Assembly (NCBI GenBank): GCA_027494015.1
Contig: JAOSJP010000037.1
Span: 62,001 to 126,000, forward strand
Direction of reading: 5' to 3'
Origin: Anaerolineae bacterium
Lineage (GTDB): Bacteria; Chloroflexota; Anaerolineae; Aggregatilineales; Aggregatilineaceae
DNA: 64,000 nt
The notes below the pieces were generated by a model. The model saw only the letters and a program-made list of their open reading frames with translations, had not been told where the DNA came from and did no database searches. The position numbers were made by a program, and so were the translations under genes. Positions 1 through 9,432 of the stretch are shown here, one piece after another. How positions within the stretch are numbered: the first letter of the stretch is position 1; each line of letters opens with the position of its first letter.

Positions 1-758
1 TGGCGAAGCTTGCGCCCTTGGTCTTGCTGCTGGCGCTGACCGCGTGCAGCACGCTCACCGGCAGCGCCGAGATAGAGCAGTTGGAGACGCGCAACGCCCA
101 GCTTCAGAGCACGATTGAGGTGCTGGGCACGCCGCTGGCGACCATCACCTCCCTGCAAAATGCGGCGACACAGGCTGTGCTGCTTGAGGCGCAGCTTGCC
201 GCCGCCCAAAACGAGGCGCTTGCGGCCAGGGCAACGCTCACCGTGCTGGAGCTGACCGGCGGAGGTGGTGCCATTGCGCCCACGCAACAGGCCCTGGCCG
301 CGCCGCCCGGCGACCAGCCGCCTATGATGGTGACCAACGCCCCCACGCCCATCGGGACAGGCACGCGCTTCATGGAGACGGTGACTGCCACCGGGCGCGA
401 CGCGCAGGACTGTCCGACAGGGGCGACTTCTGTCTTCGCCCCTGATACGCGCACGATCTATGTGATCACGCGGGTTAATGTCCTGCCCGCCGGCTCGACG
501 CTCAGCGCGCGCTGGACGGCCAACGGCCAGTTGTTCTACGACGACACGCAATGCTGGGTCACCGACAAAGAATGGGCAGACATCTGCGCCTACTGCTCCA
601 TCGTCCCCGAAGGCGCGACATTCGAGAGCGGCGAGTGGACGGTGGAATTGCTGCTCGACGGGCAGTTGATGTCACAGGCGCAGTTCCGCGTCGGGGAGGC
701 CGCCGCCGTCATGCCGGAAGGCGGCAGCGCCGTGACTCCCAGCACCACCACGCAGTAA
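1..758 (+). CDS. Secreted lipoprotein of unknown function, start codon cut by window edge
   Basis: The reading frame enters the window one base after its probable start: the first two bases are TG in frame, followed by codons for AKLAPLVLLLALTAC, so an ATG or GTG would begin one base upstream. That gives a lipoprotein signal peptide with lipobox LTAC. After the lipidated cysteine come a short coiled coil (about residues 20-40, Leu/Gln/Glu rich), an Ala-rich helix, a Gly/Pro linker and a C-terminal part of about 130 residues with four cysteines that looks beta-rich. I do not recognise the family. It probably sits on the outer face of the membrane. It converges on the PAP2 gene and shares the hairpin at 788-812 as terminator. 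Confidence 0.75.
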   Translation, partial: AKLAPLVLLLALTACSTLTGSAEIEQLETRNAQLQSTIEVLGTPLATITSLQNAATQAVLLEAQLAAAQNEALAARATLTVLELTGGGGAIAPTQQALAAPPGDQPPMMVTNAPTPIGTGTRFMETVTATGRDAQDCPTGATSVFAPDTRTIYVITRVNVLPAGSTLSARWTANGQLFYDDTQCWVTDKEWADICAYCSIVPEGATFESGEWTVELLLDGQLMSQAQFRVGEAAAVMPEGGSAVTPSTTTQ

Positions 759-787
759 GTCTCCGCCACCCCTTCATCTGACAGCAT

Positions 788-812
788 CGAGCGCGCCTGC
801 AAAGCGCGCTCG
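788..812. terminator. Bidirectional terminator hairpin
   Basis: Perfect 9-bp inverted repeat CGAGCGCGC / GCGCGCTCG around a 7-base loop, followed by TTGTT, lying between two convergent genes. Confidence 0.7.
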
Positions 813-850
813 TTGTTGGCGGGGAGAATGCGCCGAATAAGAGAGACGAA

Positions 851-1627
851 TCAGGAAGGGCGCGCGCTCAGCCTGCTCAACCGGCGGCGGATGCGCTGCT
901 GCAGGCGAAGCGTTAGCGGCGGCAGCACGATCGGCCCCTCGCCGTCGCCCAGCCAGTCGGTGACGCGCCCCCCCAGGAAAAGCCCGCTGTAGTAGCCGCC
1001 GACCGCGAACAGGTAGCCGCTGATCAGGTCGGGCGAGTTGTGGCGCATGGTCAGCAGCGTGGACGCCGAGACGAGCGCGCCCAGCGTCACCCAGGTGAGG
1101 AAAACGCGCCGCGTGGGGCGAAAGCGAATCACAAAACACATGTTGATCAGCGCGTAGAAGACATGCTGGCTGGGCGCGGCGTTATGCGTGCTGGCCGCTG
1201 CATCTGCCTCGTAGCTATCGCGCAGAAGCTCGGCCAGCGCGTGCGAGCCAGGCACCTGCTCTGGCGTGGGCTTGGTGACATAGGAGGGAAACAGAATGTA
1301 CACCAGGTAACCGGCCAGGGCAGCCGTGGCCATCGCCAGAATGAACTGGCGATAGAGGCGGTTGGGCATGGTGAACATGGCCCACAGCGGCACCAGCGCT
1401 GCCAGGGCGAAGCCAACCGCATACGGGATCAGCCACAGGCCGTTGGGAGTCAGGTTGTTGTCTATGGCCGCGATCTTCAGCTCCCAACCGTCGGTTGGCT
1501 CGCGGAGCTGTGCGTTGAGCAGGTTGATCGTGAAAAACTGGAGCTGGATCAGCAGCAGCGCCAGAAACAGCGCCAGGCGGTTTTGGAACAGCCGTCGCAG
1601 CAGCGACGTAGCACCAAAAGCGTGCAT
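851..1627 (-). CDS. PAP2-superfamily integral membrane phosphatase-like protein
   Basis: About 258 residues with roughly six membrane segments. The C-terminal half carries the PAP2 signature: APSQHVF (PSxH motif) and, about 45 residues on, MRHNSPD (the HxxxD motif). This resembles the inositol-phosphotransferase/Aur1-like branch, which act on lipid phosphates at the membrane. A usual first motif (KxxxxxxRP) is not obvious. I chose the start at 1627 because GGGAGAGGGG lies directly upstream at good spacing. The open frame extends to 1852, but that extension runs through a low-complexity intergenic repeat and is not believable as protein. Substrate unknown. Confidence 0.8.
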   Translation of the reverse strand: MHAFGATSLLRRLFQNRLALFLALLLIQLQFFTINLLNAQLREPTDGWELKIAAIDNNLTPNGLWLIPYAVGFALAALVPLWAMFTMPNRLYRQFILAMATAALAGYLVYILFPSYVTKPTPEQVPGSHALAELLRDSYEADAAASTHNAAPSQHVFYALINMCFVIRFRPTRRVFLTWVTLGALVSASTLLTMRHNSPDLISGYLFAVGGYYSGLFLGGRVTDWLGDGEGPIVLPPLTLRLQQRIRRRLSRLSARPS

Positions 1628-1764
1628 CGTCCCCTCTCCCACAGCCATTGGAGTGGTAGGCCGACGACTCGCGAGTGGCGAACTGCGCCGGAGGGCAGGC
1701 ACTTGTCTGGGCGTATTATACGGTCTTGATCGGTCATTGGCGAAAAAGGAGAAGGCAAGCGCAG

Positions 1765-1806
1765 AAGGGGATTTCGGATTTCGAATTTCGAATTTCGAAT
1801 TTCGAA
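1765..1806. repeat. GATTTCGAATT short tandem repeat
   Basis: Tandem degenerate copies of an octamer like GGATTTCG / AATTTCGA. The same family recurs at 33561-33890 and 55007-55055. Confidence 0.8.
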
Positions 1807-1848
1807 ATGAAAGAACTTCGTATGGGGAGGTGGCAGGGGGAGAGGTTT

Positions 1849-4800
1849 TCAAACAGTTTCCGGGTGAGGGCGCGGCTGCTCCTGCCCGCCGCCAGGCGGC
1901 AGTGTGAAATAGAACAGGCTGCCCTGCCCCGGGGTGCTCTCAACGCCAGCCTCGCCGGAGAGCCGCTCGACAATGCGCCGCACGATGGACAGACCCAGCC
2001 CATACCCCTCTACGTGGACTGTGCGAAGCTGCGTGAACGGGGTGAACAACTGCGCCTGCTGCTCCGGCGACAGCCCCTCGCCGTTGTCGCGCACCCAGAA
2101 GCGCGGCGTCCCGCTGGGCAGCACGTCCGCGCCCAGCTCGACGCGCGGCGGACGCCCGCCATACTTCAGCGCGTTGCTGATATAGTTGACCCATACCTCA
2201 GAGACCCACGCGCCATAGCCAAGCGCCGGGGGCCAGGCATCGGTGACGAGAACCTCCCCATCATATTCCTTGACCATGTAGGCCAGCCGGCTCAGCGCAT
2301 CATCCACAATGCTGGCCATGTTCAGGGGGCGAGCCTGCACCTGACCCTGGCGCATACGAGCCAGCAGCAGCAATTCGTCAATGATATTGCCCATGCGTTT
2401 GGCGCTGTCGGCGATGATCTGCACGAAGGAGCGCCGCGACTCCTCATTCATGGAGTCGCCATCGCTCAGCAGCAAGTCGGCATAGCCGAGAATGGGACTC
2501 AGCGGACTCTTGAGATCATGGGCAACGGTGCGCGCAAACGCATCCAGCTCCTGGATGAGCAGTTCGCGCTCCTGGGCCGCCTGGATGCGCTCGGTGATGT
2601 CCTTGGCGATAGCCAGCAGACAGCGCTCGCCATCCAGCTCGACGACTTCGGCAGAAAGAAGCGCGACCCCGATCTCGCCTGACCTGTAACGGAAGGGGAC
2701 TTCCAGGTTGTGCGCCGCGCCCTCTGTCGCCACCAGGCGCAGAAAGGCGTCGCGCTTGTCCGGGTCTGGCCAGATGTCCACCTCGCTGATCGCGCGGCCT
2801 ATGACCTCGTGACGCTCGTGCCCGACGATTTCCAGGAAGCTCTTGTTGACATCAATAAAGCGCCCGTCGTCCAGCGCGTTGATCATCATCGCATCCGGGC
2901 TGGCGCGAAAGGCGTGCGAGAACTTCTCCTCAGACTGGCGCAGCGAGTCCACCAGGCGCGCATTGTCTATGGCGATGATGGACTGGTTGGCCAGGGCCAT
3001 CATCAGTTCCAGGTCCTGGTGCGTGAAACTGCGCCCACTGGGCAGGTTGGTCGCCGTCAGGGTGCCCACGTTGCCATCATGAAAGCGCATGGGCACCACG
3101 ATGATGTCGCCGCAGCCAGATTCCACCCGCTGCTGCTGGGCTGCCGGCGATTCGCGGGAATCCGGCTCGTCTCTGGGAGAGAGAGCCGGGCGGCCCTCGC
3201 GCAGCACCCAACCGCTCAGCCCGTCCCATAGCTCGTCGAGCGTCGGCGGTTCGGCGTCGTTAGCCGCGCCCGGCCCTCCCCGAACGCAGTGCAGGATCGT
3301 CCGGGCGTCGCGGTCGAGCATGACCAGCATCACGCTGTCGGCGTACAGCGCGGCGGCCACGCTGTCCGCCACCGCCTGGAGCAGTTCCGGCACGCTGGGG
3401 GCGGTGGCGAGCAGAGAATGGCTGGCGTTGTAGAGAATCTGCATGCGGAACAGGCTCTCCTGAAGGGCCTGCTCGGCGTGCTTGCGCGCGGTGATGTCTT
3501 CCTTGATGTTGAGGAAGTGAGTGATGCGCCCGCCAGCATCCCGGATCGGCAGAATGGTCGCCAGCTCCCAGTACAGCTCGCCCGTTTTCTTCTTGTTCAG
3601 GAACTCGCCGCGCCACTCGCCGCCGTTGATGACCGTCTCCCACAGCTCTTCGTATTCGGCATCAGTGGTATGACCGGACCTGAGCAGGCTGGACTGCTGC
3701 CCAATCGCCTCGCTGGCCGTATAGCCGGTCAACGCCGTGAAGCGCGGGTTCACGTACTCAATCGTGCCCTCCACGTCTGTGATCATGACCACGCTGGGGC
3801 TTTGCTCGACCGCGCTGGAGAGCTTGCGCAGCTCGTGCTCGATGCGCCTGTGCTCGGTGACATCCACAAACGCCTCGATGCCGCCAATGATCTGCCCGGT
3901 GGAATCGGTGAGCATCTCGATGTTCTTGACCACCGTATGGATCGTGCCATCCTTCGCGCGCAGCGTGCACTCGACATTGCTCACCGCCTGCAGCGGGCCA
4001 TCGGCACACAGGCCGCACTGGATGGGGCACGGCTGGCTCAGCAGCATCGTGCAGGGCTGGCCGACGATCTCATCCGTGCTGTAGCCCAGAATCTCGATGG
4101 CTGTGTCATTGAGACTGGTGATCCTGCCGCTGCGATCCACCGTGAAAACGGCGGCTGGCATGGCGCGATAGAGCAGCTCAGCGTATTCACGCGCCCGGCG
4201 CAGCCCGCGCTCGGATTCTTTGCGCACGCTGATATCGCGCACAGCCATCAGGCGGACTGCGCGCCCCCGATACGTCCAGTCCTGGCAGTATATGTCCGCC
4301 GCAAAGCGCGTCCCGTCCCGGCGCACCAGGGGGAGTTCAGCCACCATCTCGCCAGACCCCACCAGCCGCTCGCGGGCCTGGGCGCGAGCGTCCGGCGCGA
4401 TGAGATCGAGCACGGGCTTGCCAGCCAGATCGCCCGGCGTATACCCCAACTGCCGGATCAGCGCGCGGTTGACTTCGAGGATAGTGCCCCGCTCGTGGAC
4501 GAGCAGCCCTTCGCTGGCAACTTCGGCAAGCTGGCGCACGCTTCCTTCGGTCACCTGGGCGGCTCGTTGCGCGCGTTCCAGCGCCGCTGCCAGCCGCCGA
4601 TCGCGGATGCGCAGCCGTTCCAACTGGCGCAGCGTGCGCAGGCGCACGACGTGAATAACCGCCGCCAGCGCCGTCGCCGCCAGCAGTCCCAACGCCCAGC
4701 GATCGACGTGCCCGCCCAGGTCGGCGCTCCACACGACCGCCACCCAGGCTCCCCAGCTCAGCACGGCGATCAGCCCCAGCCAGAGCGGCGACAGCAGGAA

Positions 4801-5223
4801 GACTGCCGCGCCGATGAGCAGCAGAATGACGCCTGTGGTCTGTTCCAGTTGCTCGGTGAGATAAAGATGCAGCAGGCTGTTGGCCAGCACCAACCCGGCC
4901 ACTCCCGCCGCGAGCGGGTAGACCCAGCCCGCCGGGAGTCTTCGCCGTCGCAGGGCCAGGCGCACACCAAGCAGCACGCCGGCTGTCAGCAGCGCGAACA
5001 ATGCCAGCACCAGCGCCGTATCGCGGTCGAGCAGCAGAAAATGACTCGCTGCCAGCACGACGTACAACGCGCCCAGGCCCGCTGTCAGCGGGCGCAGGCT
5101 GGCGCGCATTATCCCCACCAGCGCCGCGCGCAATTCCGCGTCGCTGACCTCTCCCGCAGCCTGGCGATCCGCCAGAGCCAGGTCTTCCTCTGCCGTCCCA
5201 CCCCTGAGCGGCTCACTGCCCAT
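1849..5223 (-). CDS. Membrane-anchored multi-PAS/GAF sensor histidine kinase
   Basis: 1124 residues. The N-terminal 200 residues hold about six membrane helices ending in HVVRLRTLRQLERL. Then follow a PAS domain with PAC (about 235-345), a second PAS containing a Cys cluster (CxxxxCPIQCGLC, about 350-470), a third PAS/PAC (about 475-600), a GAF domain (about 615-770) and a fourth PAS (about 775-890). The HisKA box is TVAHDLKSPL with phospho-acceptor His902, and a HATPase_c domain with N and G boxes (NYISNALKYGG, DNGEGL, GYGLGLSI) ends the protein. It should autophosphorylate and pass phosphate to an unlinked response regulator. The N-terminal membrane module and kinase core are closely similar to the kinase at 42244-43974. 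A ribosome site AAGGTAGGA precedes the ATG. Confidence 0.93.
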   Translation of the reverse strand: MGSEPLRGGTAEEDLALADRQAAGEVSDAELRAALVGIMRASLRPLTAGLGALYVVLAASHFLLLDRDTALVLALFALLTAGVLLGVRLALRRRRLPAGWVYPLAAGVAGLVLANSLLHLYLTEQLEQTTGVILLLIGAAVFLLSPLWLGLIAVLSWGAWVAVVWSADLGGHVDRWALGLLAATALAAVIHVVRLRTLRQLERLRIRDRRLAAALERAQRAAQVTEGSVRQLAEVASEGLLVHERGTILEVNRALIRQLGYTPGDLAGKPVLDLIAPDARAQARERLVGSGEMVAELPLVRRDGTRFAADIYCQDWTYRGRAVRLMAVRDISVRKESERGLRRAREYAELLYRAMPAAVFTVDRSGRITSLNDTAIEILGYSTDEIVGQPCTMLLSQPCPIQCGLCADGPLQAVSNVECTLRAKDGTIHTVVKNIEMLTDSTGQIIGGIEAFVDVTEHRRIEHELRKLSSAVEQSPSVVMITDVEGTIEYVNPRFTALTGYTASEAIGQQSSLLRSGHTTDAEYEELWETVINGGEWRGEFLNKKKTGELYWELATILPIRDAGGRITHFLNIKEDITARKHAEQALQESLFRMQILYNASHSLLATAPSVPELLQAVADSVAAALYADSVMLVMLDRDARTILHCVRGGPGAANDAEPPTLDELWDGLSGWVLREGRPALSPRDEPDSRESPAAQQQRVESGCGDIIVVPMRFHDGNVGTLTATNLPSGRSFTHQDLELMMALANQSIIAIDNARLVDSLRQSEEKFSHAFRASPDAMMINALDDGRFIDVNKSFLEIVGHERHEVIGRAISEVDIWPDPDKRDAFLRLVATEGAAHNLEVPFRYRSGEIGVALLSAEVVELDGERCLLAIAKDITERIQAAQERELLIQELDAFARTVAHDLKSPLSPILGYADLLLSDGDSMNEESRRSFVQIIADSAKRMGNIIDELLLLARMRQGQVQARPLNMASIVDDALSRLAYMVKEYDGEVLVTDAWPPALGYGAWVSEVWVNYISNALKYGGRPPRVELGADVLPSGTPRFWVRDNGEGLSPEQQAQLFTPFTQLRTVHVEGYGLGLSIVRRIVERLSGEAGVESTPGQGSLFYFTLPPGGGQEQPRPHPETV

Positions 5224-5335
5224 ACGGTCCTACCTTGCTCCGTGCACCGTCATTTACAGCGGTACATCCGCCCCGCATGTATTATTATATCTCCGCTGTC
5301 TCAAATATGCCGGTATGTTGCGTAATGCAGCAGAG

Positions 5336-5422
5336 CAATCGCATCAAACGTGCGTGTTGTTCTACCTCACCCCCAGCCTCGCCCCGCTCGGCGCGCATCA
5401 GTGGGCCGCGCGGGGGTGAGGT
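5336..5422. repeat. Family A inverted-repeat element
   Basis: Ends ACCTCACCCCC and GGGGGTGAGGT around a GC-rich hairpin core, preceded by the flank CAATCGCATCAAACGTGC that also accompanies the copies at 12060 and (inverted) 55228. See the family A finding. Confidence 0.75.
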
Positions 5423-5424
5423 CC

Positions 5425-5503
5425 GTAGGGGCGGGTTTGCAAACCTGCCCCTACAAGACGCCCAGTGTGCGTTACCCGTGTTGAGTGTCAAATCCCATCA
5501 GGG
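5425..5503. repeat. Family B inverted-repeat element, truncated, reverse orientation
   Basis: Contains the palindrome GTAGGGGCGGGTTTGC and its mirror, then GTTACCCGTGTTGAG and the terminal sequence GTCAAATCCCATCAGG. It lacks the other terminal repeat. It directly abuts the family A copy. Confidence 0.75.
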
Positions 5504-5550
5504 AGGGGTTTAGGGTGGGGGTCTCAGAAGTCAGCCCGTTGCCCCCGCTT

Positions 5551-6858
5551 TCACGCCGGGCGGCGCATCGCCAGCAGCGCCAGCGCACCCCCACCGCCGA
5601 TCAGCACGGCCACCGCCAGCACCAGCAACCCGCTGTACTCGTAGAGCTGGTCGAGCAGCGCGCGATCGTCGTCGGCGGGGTCTTCCGCCGCGTCAAGCGA
5701 TGGCGCGCTGAGTCCCGGATCAGGCGCGCCGGGTTCGGCAGTTGGCGCACCGCTGGTCGGAACGCGAGTCGCCGCATAACCCGGCGCCGCGCCAAAGGCT
5801 ACGGCCACTTCTCGCCCGGCAATCACCTGGATCAGCGCCGCGCCCGGCCCCGTCAGGCCGAATCCCTCCGGGGGCAAGGCGGTGATCTCGTACCGGCCAG
5901 GCGCGAATTCGGCGCACAGCGGGTCGGAGTCTTCGGCGCTGGTCAGCGTGACGACGCGATCCGTGCCCGTCACCAGCAGACGCAGGCCAGGCAGCGCCGC
6001 CTCGCCGGGATCGCGGGCGGCGTTGAGGTTCTCATCGTAGAAAGCAGCGACGCACAACGTGCCCGTCTCAGCAGCCAGCGCGGCGGGCAGCGGCGCGAGC
6101 GGTGTGGGCATGAGCGTGGGCGTGGATGTGGCGGTCGGCGGCGGAGTGGGGCTGAGCGGGGTGGCAGGCGCAGGAGTTGCTCCGTTGGTGGGTTCCTCGC
6201 CGGGCGCTTCGCTCAACGAGACGGCGTCCCAATAGATGCCATTGAGCGCCAGGGGGGTCTGCTGCGTCATGAACAGGTAGACGGTCACCGTCTCCGCCTG
6301 GGCGGTGGCCGACACGCGCAACGCCGCCCACTGATCATAGGGGGCCGCATCCGCCGACCATTGCACGGTAGAAGACAGTGGGTCGAGGCCGCCGGCCGGG
6401 TCAATGCCCACGCGCAGAGTGATGCCCGCCGTCTCGTCGGACTGAGCGTAGGGAGATGTGGGGATAGCGCAGCGGGTAGCCGCGTCCGCACAGGCGAAGG
6501 CCCAGCCATGCGCCACCAGCTCCAGCACCGTGCCAGGTGCGATCTCGCTCACCTGCTGATAGCCCGCCGCCGTGAACACCGCCTCGTTCTGGCGCAGGTG
6601 CCACGCCACCGCGCCGCTGCGCACCTGCGGACTGTCTTTGTGCGGCAGGGCATCGGGCGCGCCCGCGCCGATCCACAGCCCCCACCCCTGCGGCACCGTG
6701 CGCGTGGGCGCGCCCTGGGCGTAATAGGGCGTTTCGAGGTCGCCGTTGGTCAGCAGATTGGCGGCGGGCTGCCGGGCGCGCGCGCCGGGCACAGCGCCCA
6801 GGCTCGCCGCCAGAAACAGGGCGAGCGCCAGCACGCCCCAGCGTTGCTTTCGGATCAT
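5551..6858 (-). CDS. Secreted, C-terminally anchored protein with an SdrD-B-like domain
   Basis: 435 residues. A signal peptide (MIRKQRWGVLALALFLAASL) is followed by a domain of about 180 residues with carbohydrate-binding or jelly-roll look, then a Thr/Pro linker (PTPPPTATSTPT), then an SdrD_B/Cna-B-like domain (FYDENLNAARDPGE, LPGLRLLVTG), a second Pro/Ala linker and a C-terminal membrane helix (LLVLAVAVLIGGGGALALL) with a short basic tail. It is therefore exported and anchored by its C-terminus. The start at 6858 is chosen because GAGAAGG lies 6 bases upstream; a start at 6882 has no ribosome site and lies in a repeat. Specific role unknown. Confidence 0.82.
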   Translation of the reverse strand: MIRKQRWGVLALALFLAASLGAVPGARARQPAANLLTNGDLETPYYAQGAPTRTVPQGWGLWIGAGAPDALPHKDSPQVRSGAVAWHLRQNEAVFTAAGYQQVSEIAPGTVLELVAHGWAFACADAATRCAIPTSPYAQSDETAGITLRVGIDPAGGLDPLSSTVQWSADAAPYDQWAALRVSATAQAETVTVYLFMTQQTPLALNGIYWDAVSLSEAPGEEPTNGATPAPATPLSPTPPPTATSTPTLMPTPLAPLPAALAAETGTLCVAAFYDENLNAARDPGEAALPGLRLLVTGTDRVVTLTSAEDSDPLCAEFAPGRYEITALPPEGFGLTGPGAALIQVIAGREVAVAFGAAPGYAATRVPTSGAPTAEPGAPDPGLSAPSLDAAEDPADDDRALLDQLYEYSGLLVLAVAVLIGGGGALALLAMRRPA

Positions 6859-6883
6859 GACCGGCCTTCTCAGGAATGGCATG

Positions 6884-7060
6884 GTTGTTGGTTGATGGTT
6901 GATGGTTGTTGGTTGTTGGTGGGCGGTTGTCAGCGATCAGTCTTCAGTCATCGGTAAACAGCATTCGGCAGCCAGCCGTCATCCGTCGCGGGCAAGCGGA
7001 TGCGCACTCGCTGATCACTGACGACTGATCACTGATCTCTGTCCCTCGCGCCAGGGCCTT
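6884..7060. repeat. GGTTGTTGGTTG / GTGATCACTGA low-complexity repeat
   Basis: GGTTGTTGGTTGATGG copies on one side and GATCACTGACGACTGATCAC on the other. The same family D occurs at 16997-17116, 30190-30255 and 56634-56850. Confidence 0.8.
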
Positions 7061-7093
7061 CGCCCTCTCAGTGTAACACGTCCCTGGCAGCCC

Positions 7094-8014
7094 TCAAAGC
7101 GGGTCGGCAAGCGTCTCCGCCAGGAAAGCATCCAGGAGCAGCGTCAGCCCGTCGGGATCGTCCTCAGAGAGGAAATGGCGCGCGCCGGCGATGAAATGCG
7201 GCCCCCTGGCGCGCGGCAGCGCCTTCTTCCAGTGACGGGCCAGCTCTGGCGGGAAAATGGGGTCTTCCTGCCCCCAGACGATCAGCGCTGGCGTCTTGTG
7301 CAGAGCCACCAGCCCGCTTTCGATCTCGCGCATCATCTCAGCCGAAGGATGGTGCGGCGTCAGGCTGATCATGCGCGGGAACTGCACCAGAGCCGTCCGC
7401 TGGCGCGCTTCGCGGAAGGGCGTGCGGTAGGCCATCATCACCCCTGCCGAAAGCTGGCGCGCTGTCCAGCGCTGTAACCCCAGGGGAAAAGCCAGGTTCA
7501 GCACGCCGAGCGCCAGCTCGCCGACGATCGGCCAGGTTAGCAGGCGCACCAACAGCGGCACGCGGTAATCGAACGTATCCTGAAATACCCACGAGTTCAT
7601 GATCACCAGCCGCCGCATGTTCTCCGGGCGGCGGACGGCGTAGCCCAGCCCGAAGGCAGTGCCCCAGTCTTCCATGATCAGCGTCACCTGGCGCAAGTCC
7701 AGGGCTGTCATGAATTCCAGCACGTTGTGAATGTGGCGGCGCAGCGTATGGTAGCTGCGGCTGGTCGGCTTGTCGCTGAGACCATACCCGATGTGATCCA
7801 TCGCCACGCAGCGATAGCCCAGCGCCGCGTAATAGATGATCAGCGCGCGATAGGCGAAGCTCCACATCGGGTAACCGTGCAAGAAAACGAGCGGCTCGCC
7901 ATCCTGCGGCCCCTCGTCCACATAGTGCATCCGCCGACCATCGCTGAGCGTGAGGAAATGCGAGGTGAACGGGTACAGCGCGCGCGTTGTGTCGGGCAGC
8001 ACCGCCGTTGCCAT
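7094..8014 (-). CDS. Alpha/beta hydrolase, haloalkane-dehalogenase-like
   Basis: 306 residues. The oxyanion motif HGYPMWSFAYR, the nucleophile elbow in MEDWGTAF (Asp116 in place of the usual Ser), the acid in VWGQEDPIF and the final His in GARHFLSEDDP match the haloalkane dehalogenase/fluoroacetate dehalogenase branch. The Asp nucleophile predicts hydrolysis of a carbon-halogen or related bond through an ester intermediate; an epoxide-hydrolase-like activity is the alternative. The start at 8014 has AGGAAAGGA upstream; the frame runs on to 8203 but without a ribosome site. Cytoplasmic, single gene, divergent from the sugar kinase. Confidence 0.85.
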   Translation of the reverse strand: MATAVLPDTTRALYPFTSHFLTLSDGRRMHYVDEGPQDGEPLVFLHGYPMWSFAYRALIIYYAALGYRCVAMDHIGYGLSDKPTSRSYHTLRRHIHNVLEFMTALDLRQVTLIMEDWGTAFGLGYAVRRPENMRRLVIMNSWVFQDTFDYRVPLLVRLLTWPIVGELALGVLNLAFPLGLQRWTARQLSAGVMMAYRTPFREARQRTALVQFPRMISLTPHHPSAEMMREIESGLVALHKTPALIVWGQEDPIFPPELARHWKKALPRARGPHFIAGARHFLSEDDPDGLTLLLDAFLAETLADPL

Positions 8015-8212
8015 GAGTGTCCTTTCCTGCGCTGCTGGCGATCCCGCCGCTCGTGCACATCCTCGATCCTGACTTGCCTCGTCAATTATACAGTGGGGCG
8101 CGTTTTTTCGCGGACGGGGTATACTTGTACGGGCAGCCAGATCACAGACCCGACAATGAGCAAGCCCTGTTGCTGGCTCTCTTTCATCCCAGGCGAGGAG
8201 CACGACGCGACC

Positions 8213-9193
8213 ATGGATGTCTTATGCATCGGCGAAGCGTTAATTGACTTTGTCTCGCGCGAGCACGGCGAGGCGCTGGAAACAGCCACCCACTACACGG
8301 CGGCAACCGGCGGCGCGCCGGCCAATGTCGCCGCCGGGCTGGCCAAGCTGGGCCGGGAGGCGCAGCTCATCGCCACCGTCGGCGATGACGCATTCGGACG
8401 CAAGATTCTGCACGATCTGGAGGCATTGGGCGTCATCTGCACCCTGCGCACTGACCCCGATCACTTCACAACGCTGGCCTTCGTCCGCCAGGGCAAGGCC
8501 GGTCAGCGCGACTTCGAGTTCTGCGCCGGCGCGCACGATTACCTGCTGCCCGGCCAGGTGACCGAAGAAGCTGTGCGCGGCGCGCGCGTGCTGCACTACG
8601 GCTCGATCAGCCTGCGCGCGCCCCAGTCACGCGAGGCGACGCTCAAGGCGATCCGCATCGCCAAAGATGCGGGCGTGCTCACCTCGTGCGATCCCAACTG
8701 GCGACCTGACTTGTGGCCGGATCACGACGCGGGCCGGACGGCCATGCGCGAGGCCATCGCCCACGCCGACGTGCTCAAGATCAGCCGCGGCGACCTGGCT
8801 TTTCTGGCCCCCGAACACGGGGACGACTACGCGGCAGCGCTGGTCAGCCTGGGATTTGCTGGGCGACTGGCGACCGTGACCCTGGGGCGCGCTGGCTCGT
8901 GGTACCAGGCGGGGACGCGCGCGGGCGTGGTGCCCTCGCCGCACGTGCAGGTCATCGAGACGACGGGCGCGGGCGATGGCTTCATCGCCGCGCTGCTGGA
9001 CTGCCTGCTCAAGCGCGACCTGGCTATCGAAATGCTCGACGACGAGGCGCTGCGCGGCATCGTGCAGCGGGCGTGCGCCGCCGGCGCCCTGACAGCGACC
9101 GGCTATGGGGCCATCCCCTCGCTGCCCGACGCGGCCAGCCTGGAGGCACTGCTGCGCATGGTTAGCGCGTTCGGGGATCGCATCGAGGCTTAG
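8213..9193 (+). CDS. PfkB-family carbohydrate kinase, fructokinase-like
   Basis: 326 residues. It begins MDVLCIGEALIDFV, with GGAPANVAAGLAKLG (PfkB signature 1) near residue 40 and the catalytic and anion-hole motif ETTGAGDGF (signature 2, catalytic Asp) near residue 255. This is typical of fructokinase and 2-keto-3-deoxygluconate kinase; the exact sugar cannot be read from sequence. The ATG at 8213 follows GGCGAGGAG. No sugar transporter or isomerase lies next to it. Confidence 0.9.
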   Translation: MDVLCIGEALIDFVSREHGEALETATHYTAATGGAPANVAAGLAKLGREAQLIATVGDDAFGRKILHDLEALGVICTLRTDPDHFTTLAFVRQGKAGQRDFEFCAGAHDYLLPGQVTEEAVRGARVLHYGSISLRAPQSREATLKAIRIAKDAGVLTSCDPNWRPDLWPDHDAGRTAMREAIAHADVLKISRGDLAFLAPEHGDDYAAALVSLGFAGRLATVTLGRAGSWYQAGTRAGVVPSPHVQVIETTGAGDGFIAALLDCLLKRDLAIEMLDDEALRGIVQRACAAGALTATGYGAIPSLPDAASLEALLRMVSAFGDRIEA

Positions 9194-9279
9194 CGCCCCG
9201 CACTGAGCGTAAAAAAGCCGCCCCGCTCCGGCGCGAGCAAAACCTGTCCGGTAGGGGGCGCTGCTCTGCCGCGCCCTGG

Positions 9280-9376
9280 TTGACCTCCCCCCGCTCGGCG
9301 CTGAGGCGCCTCACCGCCCCCTCTCCATACATGGAGAGGGGGCAAGCCGGACGCAGCAAGGCTGGGGGTGAGGTCA
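9280..9376. repeat. Family A inverted-repeat element
   Basis: TTGACCTCC start and GGGGGTGAGGTCAA end, core with CCCCCTCTCC ATACAT GGAGAGGGGG hairpin. It is preceded by a GGGGGCGCTGCTCTGC segment seen beside other copies. Confidence 0.75.
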
Positions 9377-9432
9377 ATGTCCCCGCGTCACGCAAGTCGC
9401 TGACAATCTGTGCTCGCACCCAGGGCCGGGCG

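Noticed and set aside
3289..5325. Open frame of 678 codons on the + strand
   Set aside because: Antisense to the large histidine kinase, which has clear domains; no motif or ribosome site.
5440..5475. GTAGGGGCGGGTTTGC palindromes as ordinary terminators
   Set aside because: They lack U-runs, recur inside a larger conserved element and occur away from gene ends, so they are treated as repeat cores.
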